Positions 36,476 to 46,415 of a stretch of DNA of 64,000 bases are shown piece by piece. Source of the DNA: Cocos nucifera (lineage: Eukaryota > Streptophyta > Magnoliopsida > Arecales > Arecaceae); contig QRFJ01001024.1 of assembly GCA_006176705.1 (NCBI GenBank), forward strand, positions 472,927-536,926, read 5' to 3'. A program made the position numbers and the translations under genes. The notes under the pieces were generated by a model. The model searched no databases. It was given only the letters and a program-made list of their open reading frames with translations, and was not told the origin of the DNA. Position 1 is the stretch's first letter; the number at the start of each line of letters is the position of its first letter.

Positions 36476-39436
36476 TCAACATGTGTTTGAAATAATAATA
36501 AGCTGTGAAGCTTTAGACACCTCTCGACCGATTGTAGCATACTCTTGTTATTCTATGAACTTGTTAATTAAATTGTTTACAAATTATTAGTTCTCGATGT
36601 TCGTCTGAAAATAATTCAATCTTTTATTGTTTAGTGTTCAATGTTGTAAAAAGAAAATGGAAATCTGATTCGCGTTAAAAATTCTTCTTCTTATGTTCGA
36701 AACTGATCCTATAATTTTTTATACTGGAGGATAGAAACCGGTGCTCAAGTTTCATGTGCACTAATATATAGACGTCAGTCTATAAGAATATTTTAAGTTT
36801 CTTTCTAGACACTCCAACACAAGTAGGTGCATTTTCTTTGGTGATGCTCCATTAAGTTTGCATGAGAAAAAATAACAAGGGCTCAGGCCTTACTTGGATG
36901 GTGCAGCGAGATACTGCGTCTCTAAGATTGTATCCTTTTCGACTAGCTGGACTCCAATTCCCACCATCCATCCTGCAAAAATACATAGAATGAACACCAT
37001 CTCCGATGCCAAAACCTTAGATGAGGAGCACTAAAATCAACTATATAATGTTCTTTGAGAAATGGCCTCCATACCCCACGACCCAGACGTTATAGCCATC
37101 AAGGTGCCAGCTCTGGACGATGCTCTCCTTGTTTTCGAACACAATCTCTACGAATTTTCGGAAGTCGGCGGCCATCACCGAGGTGTCGAGGTACGCCTTC
37201 GCACCTGTGGGATTGTCGGAGATGCTTCCAAGTCGGAAAACTCCTCCAATCTTGAAGTGGTCTGCAAGTTTTAAGGGTGTGTCCGGCTCGACGTAGGAAA
37301 CGCTGTTAACTGCGTAACGTTGCTTGCCCTTCACCTGGGCGGCCGAGTTGGCCAGCCTGATGGTGCGGGTGACGGGGATCATGCCATAGTGGTATGAACC
37401 TTGGGGGTTTGGCCTCGGTCCGCTTGCAGTGAGGTTGGTCCTGTGATTCCAAAGGTGCAACCATCAGTCTGAATGCAGTTGCTAATCAGCCTTGAGTTAA
37501 CCAAGTAGGGGACATCAAGAATCCATAGACTGCTTTCTTTCAAAAAAAAAATGTTATAATTAAAATTCTATGACTATATTGTAAGATATTTGAATCAACT
37601 CTCGCATGTCATGTCCCTCGGTGTTGCTTATAAGACTAAGGCCAGATCTTGAGGATACTGTGTCAGCAGGAGGTTGGTTCAAAATAATGAAGTTACTCGG
37701 AGAGAAAGTCCTTGGAGTATATAGGAGAGCCCTTTGCTCATCATCATAAGAAGTGATCCTGTGGGGAGGGCAGCCTAAGTGAAATAAAAGTAGCAAATAC
37801 AAGGTTAATATGCATAATAACCTGGCTTATATTACCTCTTAACTTAATAATTGGCAAAATTTATATGGACATTTTGTTTTCTTTTCTTATATAGACAGAA
37901 AAAGAAACAAAATGAATAAAAAGAAAAGGAATGAAAAGAATAAGATTGACAAGAAAGAAGAATAAATCACAATTTAGATCAAACTTCTAATTGAAGTCCT
38001 CCAAATTCAAAGATGATCAAAATGGTTTGAACGCTAATACAACTTAGAGGAAGAAGAAGGGGCTAGAGGATATAGGATGAATGTTTCCGACGCTGTTCAT
38101 GGCAGCTGAGTCAATTGGCCTTACCCTGGACTGAGCCGAATGCAGTCAGGATTTTGTCCGAACCCTAATCTTGAAATCGAACCTGACCAAGCCCATTACA
38201 AACCTAATCAACTAGCTAGCCCAGAGATCGAAAATTCCAAATGAAGGCATTTCATGGTCGGGAAGTTAGTAGACTGAGCTTGATACGAGCAAGCCATATG
38301 TTGGGCCCTTGGTAACAACACAAATTACAACTTGAGGTCCCCACGCTATATTTGAAAATCTTATTTTTATTCAGATCGGATGGCTAATTTTCTTCATAGA
38401 AGGAATAAAATTTAAAAATACACGTGATCAAAGGAGTGATACCGGAATGAACGGGCCTGATTAAGAGACCAGTCAATCTGAGTGGTGGGCCCACCGGGAA
38501 TTGGGCCCGAAACTTTCACTCTGGAGTTGCTGTAGTGAAGAGCAGCAGTGGTTGTTAGGATGGTGGTGGTGAAACGGGTGGAGGCGGTGATATAATAGTC
38601 CTTCGGTGGCTGATCGGCGGTGACAAGAATCGATACCGATTGGCCGATATGGACGTCGATGGAGGAGTATGTGTTCTGGAGGGTGTGAGTCCCCTCCACC
38701 TCCACCAGCTTCATTTTGTGACCCTGGATTCGAATGTTGAGTGAATGCTGCAGCCCCACATTTGAGATCCGAAACCTGTAAGTCTTGCCTGCACGAAAAT
38801 TTTATACGATTCACCATATTAGCTTGAAGACCTAGGTTGCAATAACATTTTCACTGCATCTAAACGATGATATTTGCTAATAATAAAACTGACAGCCATT
38901 ATTACTTCTCATGGCAAGCTACCAGGTTGAGTCTGGTCAAAGCTTTTCATATACCCCATCAAGTCATGCCTATTCACATCCATCCATGATCAACCACCGA
39001 GTATTGACATCAAATCTAGGCAAAGCTTTACATGTACTCTATCAAGCCATGCTTATTGGCATGCATCCATGATCAACCCAGTATTGCTATGGATCACCTA
39101 TCCATCGATCATTCAGTCGCAGTCTGATGTCGTAGTTGGAAACAAGTGCGGTACACGGAAGAAAGTAGTGTCAATTAGTCAATCTCCCACTCGATCAATT
39201 ATCAATTTTCACATATGACCAATTGATTGAGCATTTTCCAATCTTGATCCCTTTTTTTTTTTTTTTTTTGAATAAAATACTAGCAATAATTAATGCTATT
39301 ATTAGCCATTGTTACGTAAATTGGATCAAAGTGGAATAATAGTGGCATTTTTTTTAAATCACTGTTTGCCGTATAATCTTTTACGCATATTGAATCAAAA
39401 AATATTATTATTTATGATAAAATAAATAAATATAAA

Positions 39437-39471
<35 letters not shown>

Positions 39472-39858
39472 TCAGACTAGAATACATTCAGATTTGGATT
39501 CAGATCCGATCAGGTCAAAATTCTATAATGGAAGTTCTACATCAATAATTCAAGCCATTGGATGTGATTAACTACCTCAAAATTATTTCCATACAAAAAA
39601 TCATATGATTTGAAGATTCCTAGCCTATGCATCAAGTGATCCAAAAATACATCTAATTTAATTTTATTTAGATTATCTAATTTTTGACTACTTGATGCAT
39701 GGACTGGGGGTCTTCAAATTATATGATTTTTTATGTGCAAGCAGTTTTGAGATAGTAGATCACGTCCAACGGTTTGGATCATTGATGTGGAACACTCATT
39801 ATATAATTTTGACCGACTGAATTTGGATCCAAATTCGATCGAATGTATTCTAGTATCG

Positions 39859-39954
<96 letters not shown>

Positions 39955-42900
39955 GTATATATATATATATGTATATGTATATATGTATGTGTATATATAT
40001 ATATATGTATATGTATATATATATATATGTGTGTGTGTATATATATATATATACTGAGTTTCGATCGATCGGATTGCAATCCATATCTGGTTGAATTTTT
40101 GATCGTTGAATCAGCGCACATCTACGCATACATGTCTGAAAAGATGCATCTGAAAAAAAAAGGTGCGTGCCCTCATTTAAAAAAAAAAGGCGTGCGTTTG
40201 CATTTGAAAAGAATTTAAATATTTTTTAAAGATGCCTTTAGGTGTCTGAAAAATAAAAAAATAAAAAAAAGGTTTTGAAAAAAAAAAAAAAAGGCCTCAA
40301 GGCGCCTATATTACATTAAATGTAGGCTCCTTCAGGATTTTTTTTTTTTAATTTTTCAGCTATAATTTTTTTTTCACACCTAAAAAAAAAAGCTATAGAA
40401 AGAAAAAAGAAAAAGACGCTCGTAGGCGCCTACATTTAAAATAAATGTAGGCACCTAAAAGGCGCCTCTTTTTTTTTAGATTTTTTTTAAATTTTTTTAT
40501 CAAGCTCTTTTTTTCAAGTTTTTTTTTATTTTTTTCAAAGTTTTTTTAGGTTAAGCTTTTTTTTTTGAATTTTTCTTTTATTTTTTCATAAGTAGACGTA
40601 CGCTTATTTTTTTTTAGCCGACACATCTTTTCAAGCGCGCTCGAAGATATGTACTGATCGAATGATCGGAGATTCAACCGGATATAGACTGGGCTTTAAT
40701 CGATTGGAGTCCAGTCTATTTCTCTCTCTAAAAAAAAAAGCTATAGAAAGAAAAAAGAAAAAGACGCTCGTAGGTGCCTACATTTAAAATAAATGTAGGC
40801 ACCTAAAAGGCGCCTCTTTTTTTTTAGATTTTTTTTAAATTTTTTTATCAAGCTCTTTTTTTCAAGTTTTTTTTTATTTTTTTCAAAGTTTTTTTAGGTT
40901 AAGCTTTTTTTTTTGAATTTTTCTTTTATTTTTTCATAAGCAGACGTACGCTTATTTTTTTTTAGCCGACACATCTTTTCAAGCGCGCTCGAAGATATGT
41001 ACTGATCGAATGATCGGAGATTCAACCGGATATAGACTGGGCTTTAATCGATTGGAGTCCAGTCTATTTCTCTCTCTATATATATACATAACTATCATGA
41101 TAAATAAATGATTGTTATTATTTAAATTCTGTTATATATGTTTTGGATGATAGATATGTTATGTGGCCAATTACACCGAATGAATTTTATAAAATTTTAT
41201 AATAAATTCTTTTGATCGGTTGTTAATTATATTTTGTTCGCTCATTAGTATTTTGTGTGAAGTGCTGGGCATGTGAGTGATCTATAAGATATAAATGGAA
41301 CTGAAAGGGATAACTTTTGTGCTAGAATATACCTTGTTCAACTGTAAAAGAAGCGCTGTTGGGACCACGGCCATTGATGAGAACGCCGTCAGGGAAAGGA
41401 AGCTTCTTGCCACGGTCTAGCCTGGCTCTCAAAACCTGGCCGCAGGAATAACAACAAGCATCAGATACAGGGTAACTTTTCTGCAACCTTTTGCTACCTT
41501 TCCAACCTTAGGCCACCTTCCACACGGCCCGCAGACCTCAAGGCAAATATAGTTGGCAAACCAACTGCTGACACGTACACACTTTTAGGTGGTGGCAGAT
41601 ATTTGCGTCAGCTTCTACCTGAATTCGGCATTGTACCTCTCTTGTGCTGACTTGCAGTTCAGGTACCAGCAGGTAAATTTCACCGTAAAATATGGTTTTA
41701 CCGAAGACCAAAATGGGGTCCTCTCAATTTTATCCAAGTTCTTACCAATTTGAAGTTGAGACTTGGAAATTAATATTTGTAGGCAAATTACTAAATTCAT
41801 GTTTGACTCTAAGAACGAGTCTTAGCCCAACATTAAGATTGGTCCATTTTGACTTCAGGAATAAGCTATTATTTCAGATCTTATTTAAACTTTTTTTTAA
41901 ATATATTTATACATAAACTTGAAATTATTTATTGATTCCCTCTTAGATTTCTATCGAACCAGAAAATTTACCATTCTAAATCAAAGTCCCAATCAAAGAG
42001 TCTGAGTAACGACAAACTATTAGATGGATTAGATCCATCGTGGTTCTGAGTTGAAATATATATATATATTTTTGTTATGCATAATAATTTTATTTTAGGC
42101 CCATGATAGACCTCATTCACCTGGTAATTTATCCCCATGATATTAATATACCTTGTTGCAGCTGCCTAAACACCAGAAAAGCATGCACTGCAAAAGAGTG
42201 AAGAAAAAGCCAGAAGGACCACCGAGCACAAAATGGTGAAAGCTGGGATTCCCACGTTACACATCAAATGAGTGTGGGCTCACACATCGATCCCACCCAA
42301 TCCACCAACTTTATTTTTCACACATATGAATTGGACTTAAACCTTAATTCGTATGGGTTACCAAAAAAGAAGGCAGAGCAATCCCCAGACGATGCTCCCT
42401 GTCGGTTGCACCCTTAGCAGGTGCATTCCTTATGACATTTTGCGTCCGCTAGCAACCCACCATAGCTCATCCAACCATTGGCCATCATGACTCATCCTTA
42501 ATTAAAACTAGAGACCTTACTCTTTACACTGGTTCATGAACAATTGGAATGCAAATTCTTAATGTATAGAGTACAAAAGGAGAGACTTACTATGTGATTG
42601 GCCTTGTACCAATCGCCGATGAGGATGGTGTGGTCGCCGGCGGGCTCCGGGAAGGGGACAGGGATGAGAGGCCGGCTGAGGATTCGAAAACCGCCGAAGC
42701 CACCGGCTGCCTTGTGGAAGTAAAGTGAGGGGAAGTAGAAGAAGCTGCCAATTTGGTCCTTCACCTGCAAAATATAGGTGAAGTTCTTCCCAGGTGGAAT
42801 TGGGCAGTTGGTTCCTGAAACTCCATCCTCCCATGAGTTCCTCCTTTGCTGCACTCCATTCCTGCTCCCAAGATTGCACCAATTTAATAAGAATCCACTA

Positions 42901-44553
42901 ACTTATAGATGATCCACATACTTTTATTAGCTAATCTTGTGAGAAATTATAGTCCCTGGCCACCCGGGGTTGCCATACAATGACAAATACTAAAATAACA
43001 CCGATTTTTCTGACAAAAGTGTTACATAATATTTCATTTCAGCGATGATTAGGCCACTGTTTAATCTCTTTCATTCAATATAACAAAGCGTCAACAAAAG
43101 GATGGCAAGAGAAAGTTGAAAAAATTTAAAAAGACTAAACAGTAAAGCAAGTAAAATTCAAAGTAAAACATTTAAAATTATTATTATTTATTATAATATT
43201 AATAAGTTTTAAATATTTAGAATATATATATATATATATAGACCGAGTTCCGTTCGATCGGATTCCAGTCCATATCCGATCAGATCTTCGATAATTGGAT
43301 CAGCGTGCATTTGCGTGTACCCATCCGAAAAAAAAAAAAAAAAAAAAAAAAAAAGCTCCAGCACCTCAAAAAGAAAATTCAATTATTTTTAGGGTCATTC
43401 AAGCCTAAACAGTTGATGTATAAATGTAATCATGGTTTTAAATAATAATGTTATGACCATTATAACCTTTTGTTTGCTCCTTAGAATGGCAACAAGCACA
43501 ATGTCACGTAGTGTCCATTAGTGAAAAAATACAGTAAAAATTTTGCTACTGGTCATCATTTATGTCAAATAAAATCCTGTCTTACAATAGCATTACCCAG
43601 CTGGATGGTGCTATCTGTCCTTTAGAAAAGGCTGAAGAGTAGATTACAAACATATTTAGATATCAACTTTTAAGGTTCATGTCATGGAAGCAAGAACAGT
43701 ACATAAGTAATTTTGGCATCTAACTTTTGACCATCAACCATCTAGCTGACGAGATCCACCATTGCGAACTCCACTTATGTTAAACCTTTCATGCATGTTG
43801 CATTAAATCCACTTTTTGAGGAAGTAAACATAAAACAATGTGGATCTCTCGAGTCTGTTTCATACTTTAAAAACGCTCCAAAGTTATTTCAGAATTAAAT
43901 TTCTTAATCATAGTAATTAGTTTTAACGAGTACGGTTTGTTCCCGTGGCCACAAACACGCGCAGAAGAAGAGAAGAATGAACTCATAAAAGTAACGTGGA
44001 GGAACAAGAACGGTTCACACATCTACGGTCTCAATTAACTCAGTACCATGTAATAACAATAAACCACGTAAAATAACGTACTAAGTTAGCGAAGTTGAAC
44101 ATATTAATTAACAAAACTTAATCATTAAAACTGAAGGAGAAGCAGAAAAAATACAAAGAAGAGAGAAATTAGGAATCGACACTTGCCATGAGATGAGGAA
44201 GGGCTCGGTCAAGCTATTATGCACGTTGATGATGAGATTGTCGTTGGTGACCGAGTAGATATCTGGCCCCGGGAATTGCCCATTGATCAGTATCCCCTAC
44301 ACCAAATTCACCAAAGAAAAGATCATGACAGTGACCCAAAAAAGATCTCCTTAAAAGAAGTAAGAACACATACGCACACACAAAAGAAAGAGAGTGAGAG
44401 AAGTAGGGAGAATACCTGCTGCCTTACACCAAGAGGGTAGATATCTCCAAAAGTGACATTCCAAGTGAAGAACCTATACGGACTGTCGGCACCAACGAAG
44501 ATGAAGATTGGAAGAGAGCACAAGAGAGCAAAGGCTGCAGTGTTTAAAGTCAT
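36107..44553 (-). CDS. SKU5-similar (pollen Bp10/L-ascorbate-oxidase-like) multicopper oxidase-like protein, 8 exons, frameshift in exon 7
   Basis: A secreted or cell-wall cupredoxin-fold protein of the SKU5-similar family, which acts in directional cell expansion and pollen-tube growth; its enzymatic activity is doubtful. Exons (- strand): 44553-44416, 44296-44187, 42861-42591, 41435-41333, 38788-38443, 37440-37075, 36972-36895, 36319-36107. All junctions except exon 7/8 keep frame, giving about 541 residues, the usual family length. Residues 1-22 are a signal peptide. Three cupredoxin domains follow, with family signatures FFTWNVTFGDIYPLG, INGQFPGPDI, TNCPIPPGKNFTY, NLTASGPRPNPQGSYHYG, DTPLKLADHF, DNVGMWNLR and the C-terminal GQHTRPL, typical of the Bp10/NTP303 group (no GPI signal). 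Copper ligands are missing, as usual in SKS: SWNGVQQRR replaces HWHG, WHLDGYNVW replaces HLHGHDFW. Intron 2 has a GC donor. Exon 7 is 78 bases where 79 are needed, so codons after DAVSRCT shift and reach an early stop. Confidence 0.9.
36427..36473. repeat. (AT)n microsatellite in SKS intron 7
   Basis: Uninterrupted AT dinucleotides, about 23-24 units. Confidence 0.95.
37560..37802 (-). other. 80-residue open frame inside SKS intron 5, possible captured exon
   Basis: Stop-free - strand frame with non-repetitive, protein-like composition (ITSYDDEQRALLYTPRTFSP, SGLSLISNTEGHDMRELIQI). Just upstream on that strand is TTTTATTTCACTTAG followed by G, a good splice-acceptor context. I do not recognise the product. 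It does not belong to the SKS protein, whose exons 5 and 6 join in frame without it. It may be a relic of another gene carried in by a transposon, or chance. Confidence 0.3.
38934..39080. repeat. two-copy direct repeat in SKS intron 4
   Basis: A block of about 72 bp with CAAAGCTTTTCATATACCCC, ATCAAGTCATGC and CATCCATGATCAACC is followed by a diverged copy with CAAAGCTTTACATGTACTCT, ATCAAGCCATGC and CATCCATGATCAACC. Confidence 0.7.
39441..39468. repeat. (TA)14 microsatellite
   Basis: Perfect TA run bordering the left end of the palindromic MITE. Confidence 0.95.
39473..39858. mobile_element. palindromic MITE in SKS intron 4
   Basis: A 386-bp sequence whose two halves are reverse complements of each other almost to the centre. 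The left arm begins CAGACTAGAATACATTC; the right arm read backwards begins GATACTAGAATACATTC. Arms of about 180 bp meet near 39660-39670, with shared words such as TCATATGATTTGAAGA and CATGCATCAAGTAGTCAAAA/GCATCAAGTGATCCAAAAA. It is embedded directly between (TA)n runs on both sides, so its target site is TA or a TA run. No coding capacity. The class (Tc1/Mariner-like or other TA-targeting) is inferred only from the flanks. Confidence 0.75.
39860..40052. repeat. long (TA)n / TATG-rich microsatellite
   Basis: About 35 TA units, then interspersed GTATGTATAT and a short (GT)n. ORFs made of alternating Tyr-Ile on either strand are artefacts of this run. Confidence 0.95.
40053..41077. mobile_element. 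TIR element with tandemly duplicated right end, SKS intron 4
   Basis: The left end ACTGAGTTTCGATCG..CAATCCATATCTGGTTGAAT is an imperfect inverted repeat of the right end, which read backwards gives ..CCAGTCTATATCCGGTTGAAT. Pairing extends about 80 bp, to GATCGTTGAATCAGCGCACAT against GATCATTCGATCAGTACATAT. Flanks on both sides are TA runs. The interior is A/T-homopolymer-rich with GGCGCCT palindromes and no ORF. Related copies or ends lie at 43241-43375 and 45483-46110. Confidence 0.65.
40382..41077. repeat. 348-bp tandem duplication
   Basis: Units 40382-40729 and 40730-41077 are nearly identical; I saw only two substitutions (GTAGGCGCC/GTAGGTGCC and CATAAGTAGACG/CATAAGCAGACG). Each unit contains the complete right end of the TIR element. 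Confidence 0.9.
43241..43375 (+). mobile_element. truncated left end of the same TIR family, SKS intron 2
   Basis: GACCGAGTTCCGTTCGATCG follows a (TA)n run. The next bases GATTCCAGTCCATATCCGAT and GATCAGCGTGCATTTGCG match the left end at 40053. An A28-type homopolymer (about 43328-43355) follows and the similarity ends; no right end was found. Confidence 0.55.
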
Positions 44554-44633
44554 TTTCGTGAAAGGGATGGATTAGGGAGGAGGGAGATTGAGAGGTGCAA
44601 GAGAGAGATGAGTTCAAGGATTGCTTCAGGCTT

Positions 44634-44650
44634 TTCCTATATATATATAC
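44634..44650 (-). promoter_or_regulatory. candidate TATA box of the SKS gene
   Basis: On the - strand the sequence GAGTATATATATAGGAA lies about 85-95 bases upstream of the ATG at 44553. A transcription start about 30 bases further down, near 44605-44615, would leave a pyrimidine-rich 5' leader of about 55-60 bases. Confidence 0.6.
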
Positions 44651-45454
44651 TCTCTCCTATTCTTTCCCTCATCTTTGATTCTCTCGTACCTCTCCATTGG
44701 GTGTATGCACGGTGATGAGGAGAGGTACGGGGTTGGGAAAGGAAGGAAAGGAAATAGGCGTGTAAGTATCGTCGTGTTGGTGATGGAGGCAAATGATGAA
44801 AGCTTTGCTTTGCTCTTATACAATTGCAATGCGGTACAGACCACAGGGAGGAAACATTGCGTAAAGAGATGGAAAGCGTTATATTGATCCTCTCTCCGCC
44901 ATTTGTTTCACAATAGACTCTACGTAAGACAAGCCAAATGAAAGTCCTCCAGCAAGTTCATGAACTTGTCCTTTAAGGGGAGTACATTTTATGTTATGTG
45001 GTTCATGGGGTGCATTTGAGAATTAAATTGTTTCTGGAATGAGCCTGAGATGATGGGCGTCTCTGTAGGCGTGAGAAGGGTGGTGGGTGGGCCCCACTTT
45101 TTTTTCTCTCTCTAAATCCTTACTTTCTCTTTCTAAGAGCTGGAGGCTTATCGTGAGCACGTGGACGCGGATAATTGGTTGGAGTTTCCGTGTTCGAGTC
45201 GGCCCCGTGAGGGCGCGAACTTTGACGGGCTGCACACGGAGGAGTTGCATGCGCAGCGGGAGGGGGAGGACGGGAGGATGTTAACGATAACATTGTGTAC
45301 AGGCAACGCAACCTGTCGGTTCTCATGTTGAGCGTGATTAAAGAAGGGCAGTGGAAGGAGGTCACTCAATATGTGCTGCTGGTCTGGAATCCCGTGCGCT
45401 GAAAAATATACAAGATTTTTAGTAAAATTTTATAATATTAATTTTTTTAAAAAT
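44651..45454. other. upstream region of the SKS gene
   Basis: Promoter-side DNA. GC-richer between 45050 and 45330, with several overlapping short ORFs on both strands that share no recognisable product. No second gene is supported. Confidence 0.4.
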
Positions 45455-45482
45455 ATTTTTAATTAAAAATTATATATATGTA

Positions 45483-46110
45483 AATTGAACTTTGGACAAT
45501 CAGATTTCATATCTGATTAAATTCGTGATGATTGGAATAGCATGCATATCTAAAATATTGGCTTGTTAATAAAAAGAAATGAAGATTCATTCATGCTCGG
45601 TAAAGACATCTTTATATTTTTTCAATTTTGCTTTTAGGATCCTTTTAAATTTTTTTTTTAGACGAAAGCTTGAAGCTGCCTTTGGGCTTCCTGAAATTGC
45701 CTTCAGGCTTCCATCTGAAAAAAAAAAAAAAAAAAAATTTCAGACTAATTTTAGAAAACTAAGAATTTTCTTTTTTTTAATTAATAGACTTCAGGTAGCC
45801 TGAAGGTGCCATCAGAAGCCTGTTAACAAAAAAAAAAAATTTCTAGCTCCCTGAAGGGAGTCTGTTAACCAAAAAAAAAAAAAATCAATCCATTTTTCAT
45901 CATTTTTTACACTTACAAGCTTCCACCTGAAAAAAAAAGACTAAAAGGGAGCCTGAAAAAAAAAAAAATTGAAGGTGCCTTCATGGATCGTAAAGGCACC
46001 TTTATTTCTTTCGGTTAATGAATCGGTGTTTTAGAAATACGCACTGATAAAATGGTCGGAGATTCGATAGAACATGAACTAAAATTCTACCGACCGGAGA
46101 CCAGTCAACC
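45483..46110. mobile_element. diverged TIR element of the same family
   Basis: The left end has GAACTTTGGACAATCAG..CATATCTGATTAAATTCG. The right end (about 46030-46110) read backwards has GACTGGTCTCCGGTCGG..GTTCTATCGAATCTCCG. Pairing with the TIRs at 40053-41077 is partial but in order. The interior has repeated CTTCAGG/CCTGAAGG/GCCTGAA palindromic words and A-runs, as in the intron copy. Flanked by AT-rich microsatellite on the right. Confidence 0.5.
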
Positions 46111-46121
46111 TTTATAAATAA

Positions 46122-46218
<97 letters not shown>

Positions 46219-46415
46219 TGTATGTATATGTTGGTATGTATGTATGTATGTATGTATATATATATGTATGTATGTATATATGTGTATGTTTATATGTATG
46301 TTTGTATGTATTTATGTATGTATGTATGTATGTGTGTGTGTGTGTACTGATAGATAGATAGATGGATGGATAGATAGATGTGTGTGTGTATATATATATA
46401 TATATAAGTAGAAAT
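46111..46415. repeat. (CATA)n-(CA)n-(TA)n-(TATG)n compound microsatellite
   Basis: ACATACATACATAC changes to ACACACAC, then (TA)n, then TATGTATG for about 130 bases, ending with GATAGATAGATG and (GT)n. Because (CATA)n is the complement of (TATG)n, the run is an imperfect inverted repeat. Confidence 0.95.

Noticed and set aside
39714..40218. ORFs on both strands consisting of alternating Tyr-Ile
   Set aside because: They are translations of the (TA)n microsatellite and have no other content.
45023..45369. Short GC-rich ORFs upstream of the SKS gene
   Set aside because: Mutually overlapping on both strands, with no motif or splice context.
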